Positions 8,616 to 16,983 of a stretch of 40,384 bases of DNA are shown piece after piece (the stretch's first letter is position 1; each line of letters begins with the position of its first letter). The notes beneath the pieces are model-generated. The model saw nothing but the letters and a program-made list of their open reading frames with translations. It searched no databases and was not told the DNA's origin. The stretch comes from Succinatimonas hippei YIT 12066 (lineage in GTDB: Bacteria; Pseudomonadota; Gammaproteobacteria; Enterobacterales; Succinivibrionaceae), in contig NZ_GL830971.1 of NCBI RefSeq assembly GCF_000188195.1, positions 1-40,384 of the forward strand. The letters run 5' to 3'. A program made the translations under genes and the position numbers.

Positions 8616-9249
8616 AGAAAAAGGAACCTTATTTATCGTATCCGCACCAAGCGGCGCAGGAAAATCATCACTTATTGCAGCTTTAATGCAGCGTTTTAAT
8701 TTAGATGACTCGCTAAGACTTTCCGTATCTCATACTACTCGTGAGCCGCGTCCCGGTGAAACTAATCACGTAAGCTACCACTTTGTCAGCAATGAAGAAT
8801 TTGAAGCTTTAATTGCTCGTAATGCTTTTTACGAATACGCCAAAGTATTTGATCACTATTACGGGACTTCAAAAGAGATTGTTGAAGAATGGATAAATGA
8901 CGGTAAAGACGTTTTTCTTGATATCGACTGGCAGGGTGCACGACTGATTCGTGAACAATCCCCGTATGCAAAAAGTATTTTTATTCTGCCGCCGTCGCTT
9001 GAAGAATTACAAAACCGACTTAAAAAACGCGGTCAAGATAGTGACGAAGTTATAAAAAAACGCATGGAAAAAGCTAAAAGAGAAATTTCTCATTACAATG
9101 AATATGACTATCTTATCGTCAACGATGTATTTGATGAAAGTGTTTTAGCTTTAAGATCCATTGTTCTTGCCCATCGTTTTGAGCTTAAGCGTCAAAGCAA
9201 TAAGCATAAGCAGCTTTTGGATGCTATGCTTGAAGGATACAGCAAATAA
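8608..9249 (+). CDS. gmk: Guanylate kinase
   Basis: Converts GMP and ATP to GDP and ADP. It has 213 residues (E. coli 207). The P-loop is SAPSGAGKSS (about residues 10-19); the GMP-binding segment includes SHTTREPRPGE and GVHYHF-like NHVSYHF; the lid has RMEKAKREISHYNEYDY. The ATG overlaps the end of engB by 8 bases, so the two are coupled. It is followed by rpoZ and spoT, as in E. coli, linking guanine nucleotide supply with (p)ppGpp metabolism. Confidence 0.97.
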   Translation: MSKEKGTLFIVSAPSGAGKSSLIAALMQRFNLDDSLRLSVSHTTREPRPGETNHVSYHFVSNEEFEALIARNAFYEYAKVFDHYYGTSKEIVEEWINDGKDVFLDIDWQGARLIREQSPYAKSIFILPPSLEELQNRLKKRGQDSDEVIKKRMEKAKREISHYNEYDYLIVNDVFDESVLALRSIVLAHRFELKRQSNKHKQLLDAMLEGYSK

Positions 9250-9259
9250 GGATCCAAAA

Positions 9260-9300
9260 AACGCTAAGAAGCGTTAAATGTACCGATAATCGGTTATAAT
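9260..9300 (+). promoter_or_regulatory. rpoZ upstream region: hairpin and -10 element
   Basis: AACGC (9260-9264) and GCGTT (9271-9275) form a small hairpin after gmk. A perfect TATAAT (9295-9300) about 45 bases before rpoZ suggests an internal promoter for rpoZ-spoT; no good -35 is evident. Confidence 0.4.
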
Positions 9301-9345
9301 AAATATTCAGCTTTTTATTTTTTGTTTTTTTGAGGTAGTGATTAA

Positions 9346-9633
9346 ATGGCTAGAGTTACTGTGGAAGACGCCGTTGCTCGCGTCGGCAACCGCTTTGATC
9401 TAGTTCTTCTTGCAGCACGTCGTGCCCGTCAGATTTCCAATAACGGCAGCAAACCTTTAGTTGATGAAGAAAACGATAAACCTACCGTAATCGCTTTACG
9501 CGAAATTGAAGAAGGTTTAATTTCCGAAGAGTTCTTAGATAAGCAAGATCGTAAAGATCATTTACGCGATGCTTCTTTACGTACAGGAAATAATGAGTTC
9601 GCTCCTATTGACGGAGCCGAAATGTTCAGCTAA
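9346..9633 (+). CDS. rpoZ: RNA polymerase omega subunit
   Basis: Omega stabilises beta-prime folding in RNA polymerase and, in gammaproteobacteria, forms part of a ppGpp binding site. It has 95 residues (E. coli 91). It begins [10 protein letters not shown] and contains [17 protein letters not shown] (about residues 13-29) and [13 protein letters not shown] (about 45-57), the two conserved blocks. GAGGTAG precedes the ATG. It is followed after 17 bases by spoT. Confidence 0.97.
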   Translation: MARVTVEDAVARVGNRFDLVLLAARRARQISNNGSKPLVDEENDKPTVIALREIEEGLISEEFLDKQDRKDHLRDASLRTGNNEFAPIDGAEMFS

Positions 9634-9650
9634 TCACAAAGGTAAACACT

Positions 9651-11858
9651 ATGGCCGGAGAAAACAAGCAGGATACTTTAAATTTAGACATTCCGGTGCA
9701 AGAAATCTCTGCTCCTCCGGCTTTATCCCGTGATGTTTTAAACGCTCCCAACCTTGAATTTTACTGGTCGCTGCGCGATCTGGTCTGTTCTTATTTACCT
9801 GCTGAAAAAATACACTATATCGATAAAGCCTTTGAGCTTGCCGACCGTGCTCACGACGGACAAAAAAGAGCATCAGGCGAACCATATATCACTCATCCTC
9901 TGGCCGTAGCAACCATTGTTGCGCAAATGCACCTTGACGTTGAGACGATTCAGGCAGCATTGCTTCATGATACGGTTGAAGACACATTTATTAATGAAAA
10001 AGATATAGAAAAAAATTTCGGTCCTACAGTACAGAAAATCGTAAACGGCGTTACCAAGCTTGATAAACTGCGTTTTCACGATTATCGCGAAGCACAAACG
10101 GAAAACTTCCGAAAAATGATCTTAGCTATGACGCAGGACATCCGCGTCATTCTCATCAAGCTTGCCGATCGAACTCACAACATGCGCACCATCGGATCAC
10201 TGCGTCCTGACAAACGCATCCGTATTGCCAAAGAAACCCTTGACGTTTTCGTACCTATAGCCAACCGTCTCGGTATTTCAGAGATAAAATCCGAACTTGA
10301 AGAACTCGGAATGGCGGCAATGCATCCGATGCGTTATCGCGTACTGAAATCAGCTGTTATAAAGGCACGTAAAAACCGTAAAGAAATAGTAAACAACATC
10401 CTTGAAAATATTCGCGGACGCTTAAATGAAGTAGGGATCGAAGCTCGTGTTTTGGGCCGCGAAAAGCGCGTTTACTCCATTTACCAGAAAATGGTGCACA
10501 AAGAGCTGCAGTTCCGTGAAATCATGGATGTTTACGGCTTTAGAATCATCGTTAATGACGTCGATACATGCTATCGCGTGTTAGGTCAAATGCATAATCT
10601 CTTTAAACCGCGCCCTGACGGATTTAAAGATTATATTGCCATTCCTAAGATTAACGGTTATCAGTCACTGCATACTTCACTTATAGGACCGCACGGAGTC
10701 CCTATTGAAATTCAGATCCGTACCGAGTTTATGGATCAGATGTCAGCCCGCGGCGTTGCAGCCCACTGGTCTTATAAAGAGAAAGGATCAGAGCCTACTT
10801 CTACAACAGCTCAAAAGAACGCACAGCGCTGGATCAACAATATTCTGGATTTACAGCAGAGCTCAGCCAGTTCTCGTGAGTTCATCGAAGGCGTTAAGAA
10901 CGATCTCTATCCTGATACAATTTTCGTATTCTCGCCTGAAGGTAAGATTTATGATTTGCCGTCAGGAGCAACACCGGTGGATTTTGCTTTTGCCGTCCAC
11001 ACCGACATAGGGCAACACTGTATCGGTGCTCGCGTCAATCACCGCATGTTCCCTTTAAGTCATGCCCTTGAATCAGGACAAACAGTCGAAATCATCACTT
11101 CTCCAAGCGCTCAGCCTAATGCCATCTGGCTATCATCAGTAGTTACTCCTCGGGCCCGTTCCAAGATAAGACAGTATCTAAAGAGCTTAAAAGCCCAGGA
11201 ATGCGTGCTTATCGGTCGTCGTCTGCTGCAAACTTCATTAAAAGGCGTACATCTTGATGAAATCAAGCCTGAGCACTTAAGCGCAGTCCTTAAAGAGTTT
11301 AAAGAGCCTGATCTTAATGCTCTTTTAATTGATATCGCCCTCGGCAACATCCTTACCGTAATTGTTGCCAAACGCCTATCTAAAGAAATCGGCAAAAAGA
11401 TTGCCGATGAAAAGACCCTGCCGATTACCGGAACCGGAGGTTTGCCTTATTCTTTTGCTCAATGCTGCATGCCGATCCCCGGCGATCATATTATTGCGCA
11501 TATTTCTCCCGGAAAAGGCCTTGTTATCCATAATTTCAACTGCTCTAATATTCGTGATATGGCAAAAGATCCGAATAAATTCCTTGATGTCAGCTGGGAC
11601 AGAGAAGTTGCAGCCAGCATGGATTTTCAAACCGGCCTTAGAATTGAACTGGAAAACCGTCAAGGTATTTTGTCCGAAATCTCCAACGCCGTTGATATAG
11701 CCGGATCGCAAATTGATTCCATTAATTCGGAAATCAAAGAAGGCAAAGTGTATATCATTAATCTTACGGTTACCGTACGCGATCGACTGCACCTTGCCGG
11801 CATTATCCGCCGTATAAAAACCATCCCTAATGTAATTAAAATCTTTAGAAAGCGCTAA
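9651..11858 (+). CDS. spoT: Bifunctional (p)ppGpp synthetase/hydrolase SpoT
   Basis: Controls the stringent response alarmone (p)ppGpp. It has 735 residues (E. coli 702). Order: HD hydrolase domain with H106/D107 (ALLHDTVEDT) and ADRTHNMRT (172-180); synthetase domain around DVYGFRIIV (293-301) and NGYQSLHT; TGS domain near 410-470; C-terminal zinc-finger-like region with CCMPIPGD; ACT domain at the end (LRIELENRQGILSEI). Hydrolase residues look intact. In the synthetase, the charge motif that reads RxKD in bifunctional enzymes (E. coli SpoT RVKD) reads GFKD (324-327), so the arginine is missing. AAAGGTAA precedes the ATG. It is probably transcribed with rpoZ. No trmH or recG follows, unlike in E. 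coli. Confidence 0.96.
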   Translation: MAGENKQDTLNLDIPVQEISAPPALSRDVLNAPNLEFYWSLRDLVCSYLPAEKIHYIDKAFELADRAHDGQKRASGEPYITHPLAVATIVAQMHLDVETIQAALLHDTVEDTFINEKDIEKNFGPTVQKIVNGVTKLDKLRFHDYREAQTENFRKMILAMTQDIRVILIKLADRTHNMRTIGSLRPDKRIRIAKETLDVFVPIANRLGISEIKSELEELGMAAMHPMRYRVLKSAVIKARKNRKEIVNNILENIRGRLNEVGIEARVLGREKRVYSIYQKMVHKELQFREIMDVYGFRIIVNDVDTCYRVLGQMHNLFKPRPDGFKDYIAIPKINGYQSLHTSLIGPHGVPIEIQIRTEFMDQMSARGVAAHWSYKEKGSEPTSTTAQKNAQRWINNILDLQQSSASSREFIEGVKNDLYPDTIFVFSPEGKIYDLPSGATPVDFAFAVHTDIGQHCIGARVNHRMFPLSHALESGQTVEIITSPSAQPNAIWLSSVVTPRARSKIRQYLKSLKAQECVLIGRRLLQTSLKGVHLDEIKPEHLSAVLKEFKEPDLNALLIDIALGNILTVIVAKRLSKEIGKKIADEKTLPITGTGGLPYSFAQCCMPIPGDHIIAHISPGKGLVIHNFNCSNIRDMAKDPNKFLDVSWDREVAASMDFQTGLRIELENRQGILSEISNAVDIAGSQIDSINSEIKEGKVYIINLTVTVRDRLHLAGIIRRIKTIPNVIKIFRKR

Positions 11859-11870
11859 TTTTTATTAGCG
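11853..11870 (+). terminator. Small hairpin at end of spoT
   Basis: CGCTAAT (11853-11859) and ATTAGCG (11864-11870) with loop TTTT, overlapping the spoT stop. There is no U-tract after it, so termination is uncertain. Confidence 0.35.
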
Positions 11871-11896
11871 TCACAGACAGTGTAGTTAGCCGTGCT

Positions 11897-11918
11897 AAAC
11901 TAGAATGTGTACTAGTTT
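11897..11918 (+). promoter_or_regulatory. Dyad AAACTAG-N8-CTAGTTT upstream of the hydrolase gene
   Basis: A perfect 7-bp inverted repeat 12 bases before the ATG of the PldB-like gene, overlapping a -10-like TAGAAT (11901-11906). Its position fits an operator, or a 5' hairpin close to the ribosome binding site. The binding protein is unknown. Confidence 0.4.
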
Positions 11919-11930
11919 GCAGGACTTATT

Positions 11931-12905
11931 ATGAATGATCTTCCTTTTCTCACCACTGTATCTGACTATATGCGCCAACTTGCGCATATAGAGGATTTTT
12001 ATAAGCACAAAATCATTAAGCACTCTATAAAAGTTTCCGATGAAGTCACATTAAGTGCGATTGAACTTACAAGCGCAACCCCCAAACATACTTTAGTAAT
12101 CGTCCCGGGTAGAGCTGAATGCGAACATAAATACGCTGAACTTTTATATTCATTACGTCAGCAGAATCTGCAGGTTTTTGTAATTTTTGTTCGGGGCCAA
12201 GGCATGTCTTCTAAAGTCATCAAAGGCAGTTTTAAATGTCATATTGATGATTTCAATGTTTATAGAAAAGATCTTGCTTTTGCACTTGATGCTCTTAATG
12301 TCAAAAGTCCGTATCTGTTAATGGCCTTTTCTATGGGCGGGCTCATCTCCTTGGATTTTTTGCTTCATGAAAAAAACAAACCGCAGCGCGTCGCTCTTCT
12401 GGCTCCATATTTATGGCCTGCCTTTAAACTGCCTGAGCCCGTATTAAAACTATTGGTCAACACGGTAGGCAATATACCGCTGCTAAAATATTTGTATACT
12501 CCGCACGGAGCTGAGTACAAAAGGATTGAGTTTAAAAAGAATATCCACAGCCACTGTTTTGATCGCTATGAGACTTATCATGACTATTACGGATTACATC
12601 CTGATTTAGCTTTGGGAGGCCCCTCTTTTGCTTTTGTTAAAGAAGCCTTAAAAAAGCAGCTTGAAATCATGAACAGCAACGTTGATTTCACCATCCCGAT
12701 GCTGACCGTAACGGCAGGAGAAGATCATGTCGTATCAACTCCTCACACAATAAATTTTATGAGAAAGCATTTAAACGATCTTAGCAGACCAAAATACTTC
12801 AATTTGTCAGGCGCTTATCATGATCTGCTAAATGAATCTGACGAATACCGCAATTTAGCGTTAACATATGCTTTTCATTTTTTATTAAACGGTGAAATAA
12901 AGTGA
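11931..12905 (+). CDS. PldB-like alpha/beta hydrolase (lysophospholipase family)
   Basis: Serine hydrolase of the lysophospholipase L2/monoacylglycerol lipase group, 324 residues (E. coli PldB 340). The oxyanion-side segment is VIVPGRAE (about 57-64); the nucleophile is Ser134 in FSMGG; acid and histidine candidates are the Asp in AGEDHVV and the His in AYHDLLNE near the C terminus. It has no signal peptide, so it is predicted to be cytoplasmic or peripheral. Weak AGGAC precedes the ATG. Its stop overlaps the GTG start of the next gene (GTGA). The substrate cannot be read from sequence; lysophospholipid is the family expectation. Confidence 0.85.
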   Translation: MNDLPFLTTVSDYMRQLAHIEDFYKHKIIKHSIKVSDEVTLSAIELTSATPKHTLVIVPGRAECEHKYAELLYSLRQQNLQVFVIFVRGQGMSSKVIKGSFKCHIDDFNVYRKDLAFALDALNVKSPYLLMAFSMGGLISLDFLLHEKNKPQRVALLAPYLWPAFKLPEPVLKLLVNTVGNIPLLKYLYTPHGAEYKRIEFKKNIHSHCFDRYETYHDYYGLHPDLALGGPSFAFVKEALKKQLEIMNSNVDFTIPMLTVTAGEDHVVSTPHTINFMRKHLNDLSRPKYFNLSGAYHDLLNESDEYRNLALTYAFHFLLNGEIK

Positions 12906-14035
12906 CAGAAGTTATTGAAGAAGAGGATTTTCAAATCCCCGTAAATATCATTACCGGCTTTTTGGGCTCGGGAAAGACCACGTTGCTTAATAAATGGGTA
13001 AATACCGAAGAGTTTAAAGATACCTTGGTATTAATCAATGAATTCGGTGACGTGGGACTTGATCATGAATTAGTCCAAGCGGTTGATGATACTGTCGTAT
13101 TACTTGGATCGGGCTGCATCTGCTGTTCTTTGCAGGGCGAGCTTATCGACTCGTTAACCACCAACTTTATTCGTGCCAAAAAAGGACTTATTCCGAACTT
13201 TAAGCGTGTTTTAATCGAAACTACCGGTCTTGCCGATCCTTCAGGCGTAATTTCAACTCTTGCCGGTGATGAGTTTGTTATGACTTATTATCGTTATGAC
13301 GGTACGGTAACCGTTCTTGACGGACAATTTGTCAGAGAGCAACTTAAAAACCAATATGAAGCCGTAAAACAAATCGCTCTTGCCGATATCATTCTTATAA
13401 GCAAAACCGATTTAATCGATTCTGACGAAATTGACGCAATTACTGAAGTTGCATCAAAAATCAATCCGTCAGCTCGTATCTATCCGATGTTAAAAGGCAA
13501 TATCACCCCTAAAATCATTGAGGAAATAGGACCATATAAAAATTCCGATCACCAAAATCCGGATAAAGTTGCAGCTTGGCTTAACATTAAAGACAAAACT
13601 GTTGCCTCACCGTTTAAACCGGCATCAGTTTCCAATACTATCGGTGTTGCCAAACCAAGAATCATTGCCCACTCCAATATCGAAAGCTTCTGCGTTTCAG
13701 TATCGGATCCTTTAGATCCTTTGGTTTTGTTATCTGCAATTTCTCTAGTTCAGGAGCAATACGGTGATTCGATCCTGCGCATCAAGGGCATCGTCAATAT
13801 TAAAGATCAGGAAAAACCGGTAGTCATTCACGGAGTCCAGGGAAATCTGTATCCGTTAACCGAGCTTGACAGCTGGCCTGATGATGATCATGACAGCAAG
13901 CTCGTGTTTATCGTAAGGGCTACGGTACTGGAGCAGATAAAGTATATTTTCGAGCAAGCACTTAAAAATCCTGATGAATCAGCGATTAGGTATTATCAGG
14001 AAGTAATAAGCAACGCCGAACAAATCAATCAATAA
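12902..14035 (+). CDS. CobW/COG0523-family GTPase (putative metal chaperone)
   Basis: P-loop GTPase of the CobW/YjiA/ZigA group, 377 residues. The P-loop is GFLGSGKTTLLN (about 19-30); the metal-binding CxCC motif is GCICCSL (about 77-83); ETTGLADP is the Walker B-like segment and SKTDLI the base-recognition motif. A C-terminal CobW domain starts near 260. It starts at GTG in a 4-base overlap with the preceding hydrolase stop, so the pair is translationally coupled. There is no histidine-rich tail, so the metal (zinc, cobalt or other) cannot be assigned. No Zur-like site was recognised. Confidence 0.9.
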   Translation: MTEVIEEEDFQIPVNIITGFLGSGKTTLLNKWVNTEEFKDTLVLINEFGDVGLDHELVQAVDDTVVLLGSGCICCSLQGELIDSLTTNFIRAKKGLIPNFKRVLIETTGLADPSGVISTLAGDEFVMTYYRYDGTVTVLDGQFVREQLKNQYEAVKQIALADIILISKTDLIDSDEIDAITEVASKINPSARIYPMLKGNITPKIIEEIGPYKNSDHQNPDKVAAWLNIKDKTVASPFKPASVSNTIGVAKPRIIAHSNIESFCVSVSDPLDPLVLLSAISLVQEQYGDSILRIKGIVNIKDQEKPVVIHGVQGNLYPLTELDSWPDDDHDSKLVFIVRATVLEQIKYIFEQALKNPDESAIRYYQEVISNAEQINQ

Positions 14036-14058
14036 AATTTACTAAAGCTCATTACAAC

Positions 14059-14098
14059 GAAACCCCGAAATTTTCATCTCGGGGTTTCTTTTAATTTA
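14059..14098 (+). terminator. Rho-independent terminator after the CobW gene
   Basis: GAAACCCCGA (14059-14068) pairs with TCGGGGTTTC (14079-14088), followed by TTTTAATTT. It lies between convergent genes; an adjoining AT-rich hairpin (ATTTAACTA 14094-14102 / TAGTTAAAT 14111-14119) may serve ompA on the other strand. Confidence 0.9.
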
Positions 14099-14122
14099 AC
14101 TAGAAAATCTTAGTTAAATAAA

Positions 14123-15112
14123 TTATTCAGCTTCAGTAACTTCACCTGTAACTGAGAGCTCAACACGGCGATCCGGAGCTAAGCAGTCAACGAGTTTGTT
14201 GCCGCGTAAGCCTTCACAACCGGTTGAAACAGGATCGGCTTCGCCCATGCCGGTAACGGTAAGCTGTTCAGGAGCAACACCTGCAGCCTGGAGCTGGTCA
14301 GCAACGGCCTGAGCGCGCTTCTCTGACAAGGTCTGGTTGTAAGCCTCAGAACCGATACGATCTGTATAGCCCTTGACATCATAAGCAGCATTCTGGATGT
14401 TCTTAGCGTTAACTGAATCAACAACATCGTTTACAGCCTTTACACCTTCTTCACAAAGTGAAGAGCCGTCAAACGGGAAGAGGGTAGAGGCATCTAAAGT
14501 GAAGTTCTCGGTAACGGTCTGCGGAGCATGAGCAGGAGCCGGTGCAGGCTCTGAACCGCCGAAGGTGAACTGCAAACCGGCATAGAGCAGGCCGATATCA
14601 GTTTCAGGAGCGTCTTTGTCATCAATTACATCAAAGTAGTAATCATAGCCTACGCGAACACCAAAATTCTTGGTGACAGCATACTGAACACCGGCACCGA
14701 CGAACGGAGCAATCTCATGGTTGGATATACCATGTTCAACCTTAGTAGTTGCCCAGAAAGCACCACCGCGAACATAGATATCAGAACCGTCCGGGCCTAA
14801 CGGGAAGGCTAAGCGCAATGCAGCCTCAGGACCGTGAACATCAAAATCATGAGATCCTTCAACATCTTTAGCAGAGAAACCGTCAAAGTAGTTGTAACCT
14901 GCTTCAATTGCGGCCCAAGAGGTTAGGTTATAACCGGCATAAATACCGTAGCCTACAGCATCTTTGTCATCAGCAGATGCCCAGTCAACGTTATCCATAT
15001 GTGCCCAACCGCCGCGAACACCGACGTATGCAGTTTCAGGGACTGCAGCTTGTGCAGCAACGGCAAAACCTAATGCTGCAATAACTGATAATGATAAAAT
15101 TTTAGCTTTCAT
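14123..15112 (-). CDS. ompA: OmpA-like outer membrane porin
   Basis: Outer membrane protein with an N-terminal eight-strand beta-barrel and a C-terminal OmpA peptidoglycan-binding domain; 329 residues (E. coli OmpA 346). The signal peptide is MKAKILSLSVIAALGFAVAAQA, about 22 residues. The barrel begins at AVPETAYVGVRGGW. A proline/alanine hinge lies at about residues 192-200. The C-terminal domain has GYTDRIGSEAYNQTLSEKRA and PDRRVEL, the diaminopimelate-binding signature. GGAAG precedes the ATG. It has a long AT-rich upstream region and is convergent with the CobW gene. Confidence 0.95.
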   Translation of the reverse strand: MKAKILSLSVIAALGFAVAAQAAVPETAYVGVRGGWAHMDNVDWASADDKDAVGYGIYAGYNLTSWAAIEAGYNYFDGFSAKDVEGSHDFDVHGPEAALRLAFPLGPDGSDIYVRGGAFWATTKVEHGISNHEIAPFVGAGVQYAVTKNFGVRVGYDYYFDVIDDKDAPETDIGLLYAGLQFTFGGSEPAPAPAHAPQTVTENFTLDASTLFPFDGSSLCEEGVKAVNDVVDSVNAKNIQNAAYDVKGYTDRIGSEAYNQTLSEKRAQAVADQLQAAGVAPEQLTVTGMGEADPVSTGCEGLRGNKLVDCLAPDRRVELSVTGEVTEAE

Positions 15113-15200
15113 TTTTAACTTCCGCTTTTATCTAAAAATCTCGCAAGAAAAATATCTAAACCAAGAATGAACCTTGATTAGAGATAGAATTCCACTTTCA

Positions 15201-15206
15201 ATCATA
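15201..15206 (-). promoter_or_regulatory. Possible -10 element of the ompA promoter
   Basis: TATGAT on the minus strand, about 90 bases before the ompA start, implying a 5' UTR of roughly 80 bases. A -35 is not obvious. The rest of 15113-15432 is AT-rich spacer apart from this and the plus-strand promoter-like pair noted separately. Confidence 0.35.
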
Positions 15207-15335
15207 TCACTAAAAAGCGCTTAAATATCAGTTTTATAAAATATAAAGTAATATTTTTATACCTTTTCAGATCAATTTTAACCGTTTTGTATCAAAAAAT
15301 ATCTTTATATTAAACAATCTAATATTAATGAAAAC

Positions 15336-15364
15336 TTGACAGATCAACGCTTGCGCAATACAGT
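15336..15364 (+). promoter_or_regulatory. Promoter-like TTGACA / TACAGT pair
   Basis: Consensus -35 TTGACA (15336-15341) and TACAGT (15359-15364) with the ideal 17-base spacer. A transcript would run antisense through tRNA-Thr toward tusA. It could be the tusA promoter or a chance match. Confidence 0.35.
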
Positions 15365-15432
15365 CATATACACGCTTTTTCTCTTTGTTTCAAAAATGAT
15401 AATTTTTATTAAGAGGAGAAAAACCAGGAAGG

Positions 15433-15508
15433 TGGTGCTGGCTGCAGGTCTCGAACCCGCGACCCCCTGTTTACAAAACAGGCGCTCTACCAACTGAGCT
15501 AAGCCAGC
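15433..15508 (-). tRNA. tRNA-Thr (anticodon UGU)
   Basis: 76-base cloverleaf on the minus strand with encoded CCA. Acceptor stem GCTGGCT/AGCCAGC; D-arm GCTC..GAGC; anticodon stem CCTGT/ACAGG with loop TTTGTAA, giving anticodon TGT; T-arm with TTCGAGA loop. Reads ACA threonine codons. Confidence 0.97.
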
Positions 15509-15520
15509 AAAAGTGTGGTA

Positions 15521-15548
15521 ATTATATCAAGAGACTTGTTTAATTCAA
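15521..15548 (-). promoter_or_regulatory. Promoter of tRNA-Thr
   Basis: On the minus strand, -35 TTGAAT (15543-15548), 16-base spacer, -10 TATAAT (15521-15526). Predicted transcription starts a few bases before the tRNA 5' end at 15508. Confidence 0.7.
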
Positions 15549-15586
15549 GATCTCTTTAAAATTTTTCCTTAATAAATACGATTTTT

Positions 15587-15823
15587 ATGTCTAAAAATGA
15601 AAATAAAACTTTAGATTGCCGCGGTCTTTCATGTCCCGAACCGCTGACCCTGCTGCGTAATCTGGTAAGAAAAGCAGAGCCCGGTCAAGAAATAACTTTA
15701 CTGTCGGACGATCCTGTCTCACTGCGCGATGTTCCTGCTTTTTGCAATTTTATGGGACATAAGCTTGTCTCTTTGCCTGATGACCAACATCCCCATCGCT
15801 TTATCATTAAAAAGAAAGAATAG
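15587..15823 (+). CDS. tusA: Sulfur carrier protein TusA
   Basis: Small sulfurtransferase of the TusA/SirA family that passes persulfide sulfur from IscS toward tRNA 2-thiouridine synthesis and other acceptors. It has 78 residues (E. coli 81). DCRGLSCPEP places the persulfide cysteine at residue 16. The segment LSDDPVSLRDVPAFCNFMGH closely follows E. coli TusA, favouring TusA over YedF. It is monocistronic by appearance, between tRNA-Thr and glyQ. Confidence 0.93.
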   Translation: MSKNENKTLDCRGLSCPEPLTLLRNLVRKAEPGQEITLLSDDPVSLRDVPAFCNFMGHKLVSLPDDQHPHRFIIKKKE

Positions 15824-15928
15824 GCATGTAAAGTCGCATGTTCCGCGATAGTTCTCTCTTATGCTTTTGCCGTAGATATCAGGCTTATAAAGTGCTAGAC
15901 TTATTCGTTTAAGGAAAAGCTCTTGTAC

Positions 15929-16090
15929 ATGGAGTCAAAGCTATATATTTTGATTCCGTTTATTTTTGCAGAGACTTTTCTCATTACTTTCTTACTTATA
16001 AAACCGGAAAATCCGGAAAAACATCAACGTCGTACCACGGATAAAATAAAATGCCAAATAAATACGACCTTCAAACTTTCCAAGGTTTGA
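15929..16090 (+). CDS. Possible small single-span membrane protein overlapping the glyQ start
   Basis: An open frame of 53 codons beginning [17 protein letters not shown]: one hydrophobic span (about residues 5-24), then a basic, proline-containing tail. AAGGAAAA at 15911-15918 lies 10 bases before the ATG. The frame runs 40 bases into glyQ in another frame. It would fill the gap between tusA and glyQ, but it could equally be a leader region of glyQ. I do not recognise a family. Confidence 0.3.
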   Translation: MESKLYILIPFIFAETFLITFLLIKPENPEKHQRRTTDKIKCQINTTFKLSKV

Positions 16091-16974
16091 TTTTCACTTT
16101 GCAGGATTACTGGATGCGCCAAGGCTGCATGATTGCACAGCCGTTTGATATGGAAGTCGGCGCAGGTACTTCCCATCCGATGACTTTTTTACGTTCTTTA
16201 GGACCTGAGCCGATTTGCTGCGCATACGTTCAGCCGTCTCGCCGTCCTACTGACGGCCGCTACGGTGAAAACCCTAATCGCTTACAACACTATTATCAGT
16301 TCCAAGTTATTTTAAAACCGTCTCCTGACAATATTCAGGATCTATATCTGGGATCGCTTAAAGAGCTCGGCTTTGATCCTACGGTAAATGATATTCGCTT
16401 TGTTGAGGACAACTGGGAAAACCCGACTTTAGGAGCATGGGGCCTTGGCTGGGAAGTTTGGCTTAACGGCATGGAAGTGTCACAGTTCACTTACTTCCAA
16501 CAGGTAGGCGGATTAGAGTGCTATCCGGTAACCGGCGAGCTTACTTACGGTCTTGAGCGTCTTGCCATGTATATCCAAGGTAAAAACTCCATCTACGACC
16601 TAGTATGGGCACACACCAAAACCGGTGTTGTAACCTATGGGGATATTTACCATCAAAATGAAGTTGAGCAATCTGCATACAACTTTGAATATGCCGATAC
16701 TGAATTCCTGTTTAACATGTTTGACAAGATGGAAAAAGAAAGCAGCGCATTACTTAATCTTGAAAAGCCGCTTCCTTTACCGGCTTACGAGCGTATTTTA
16801 AAAGCTGCACATTGCTTCAACCTTCTAGATGCACGTCATGCCATTTCAGTAACTGAAAGACAGCGTTATATTTTAAGGATCAGAACCTTATCCAAAGCTG
16901 TAGCTGAAGCTTATTACAAATCTCGTGAAGCTCTCGGTTTCCCGATGTGCAAAAATAACGACGCTGCAAAATAG
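16051..16974 (+). CDS. glyQ: Glycyl-tRNA synthetase alpha subunit
   Basis: Catalytic alpha chain of the bacterial alpha2-beta2 glycyl-tRNA synthetase, which charges tRNA-Gly. It has 307 residues (E. coli 303). The class II core is visible: [12 protein letters not shown] at the N terminus, [12 protein letters not shown] (motif 2 region, about 33-44), [25 protein letters not shown] and [10 protein letters not shown] (motif 3, about 168-177). No strong Shine-Dalgarno is seen directly upstream (GGATAAAATAAA). glyS follows after 9 bases. Confidence 0.98.
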   Translation: MPNKYDLQTFQGLIFTLQDYWMRQGCMIAQPFDMEVGAGTSHPMTFLRSLGPEPICCAYVQPSRRPTDGRYGENPNRLQHYYQFQVILKPSPDNIQDLYLGSLKELGFDPTVNDIRFVEDNWENPTLGAWGLGWEVWLNGMEVSQFTYFQQVGGLECYPVTGELTYGLERLAMYIQGKNSIYDLVWAHTKTGVVTYGDIYHQNEVEQSAYNFEYADTEFLFNMFDKMEKESSALLNLEKPLPLPAYERILKAAHCFNLLDARHAISVTERQRYILRIRTLSKAVAEAYYKSREALGFPMCKNNDAAK

Positions 16975-16983
16975 GAATTAATC

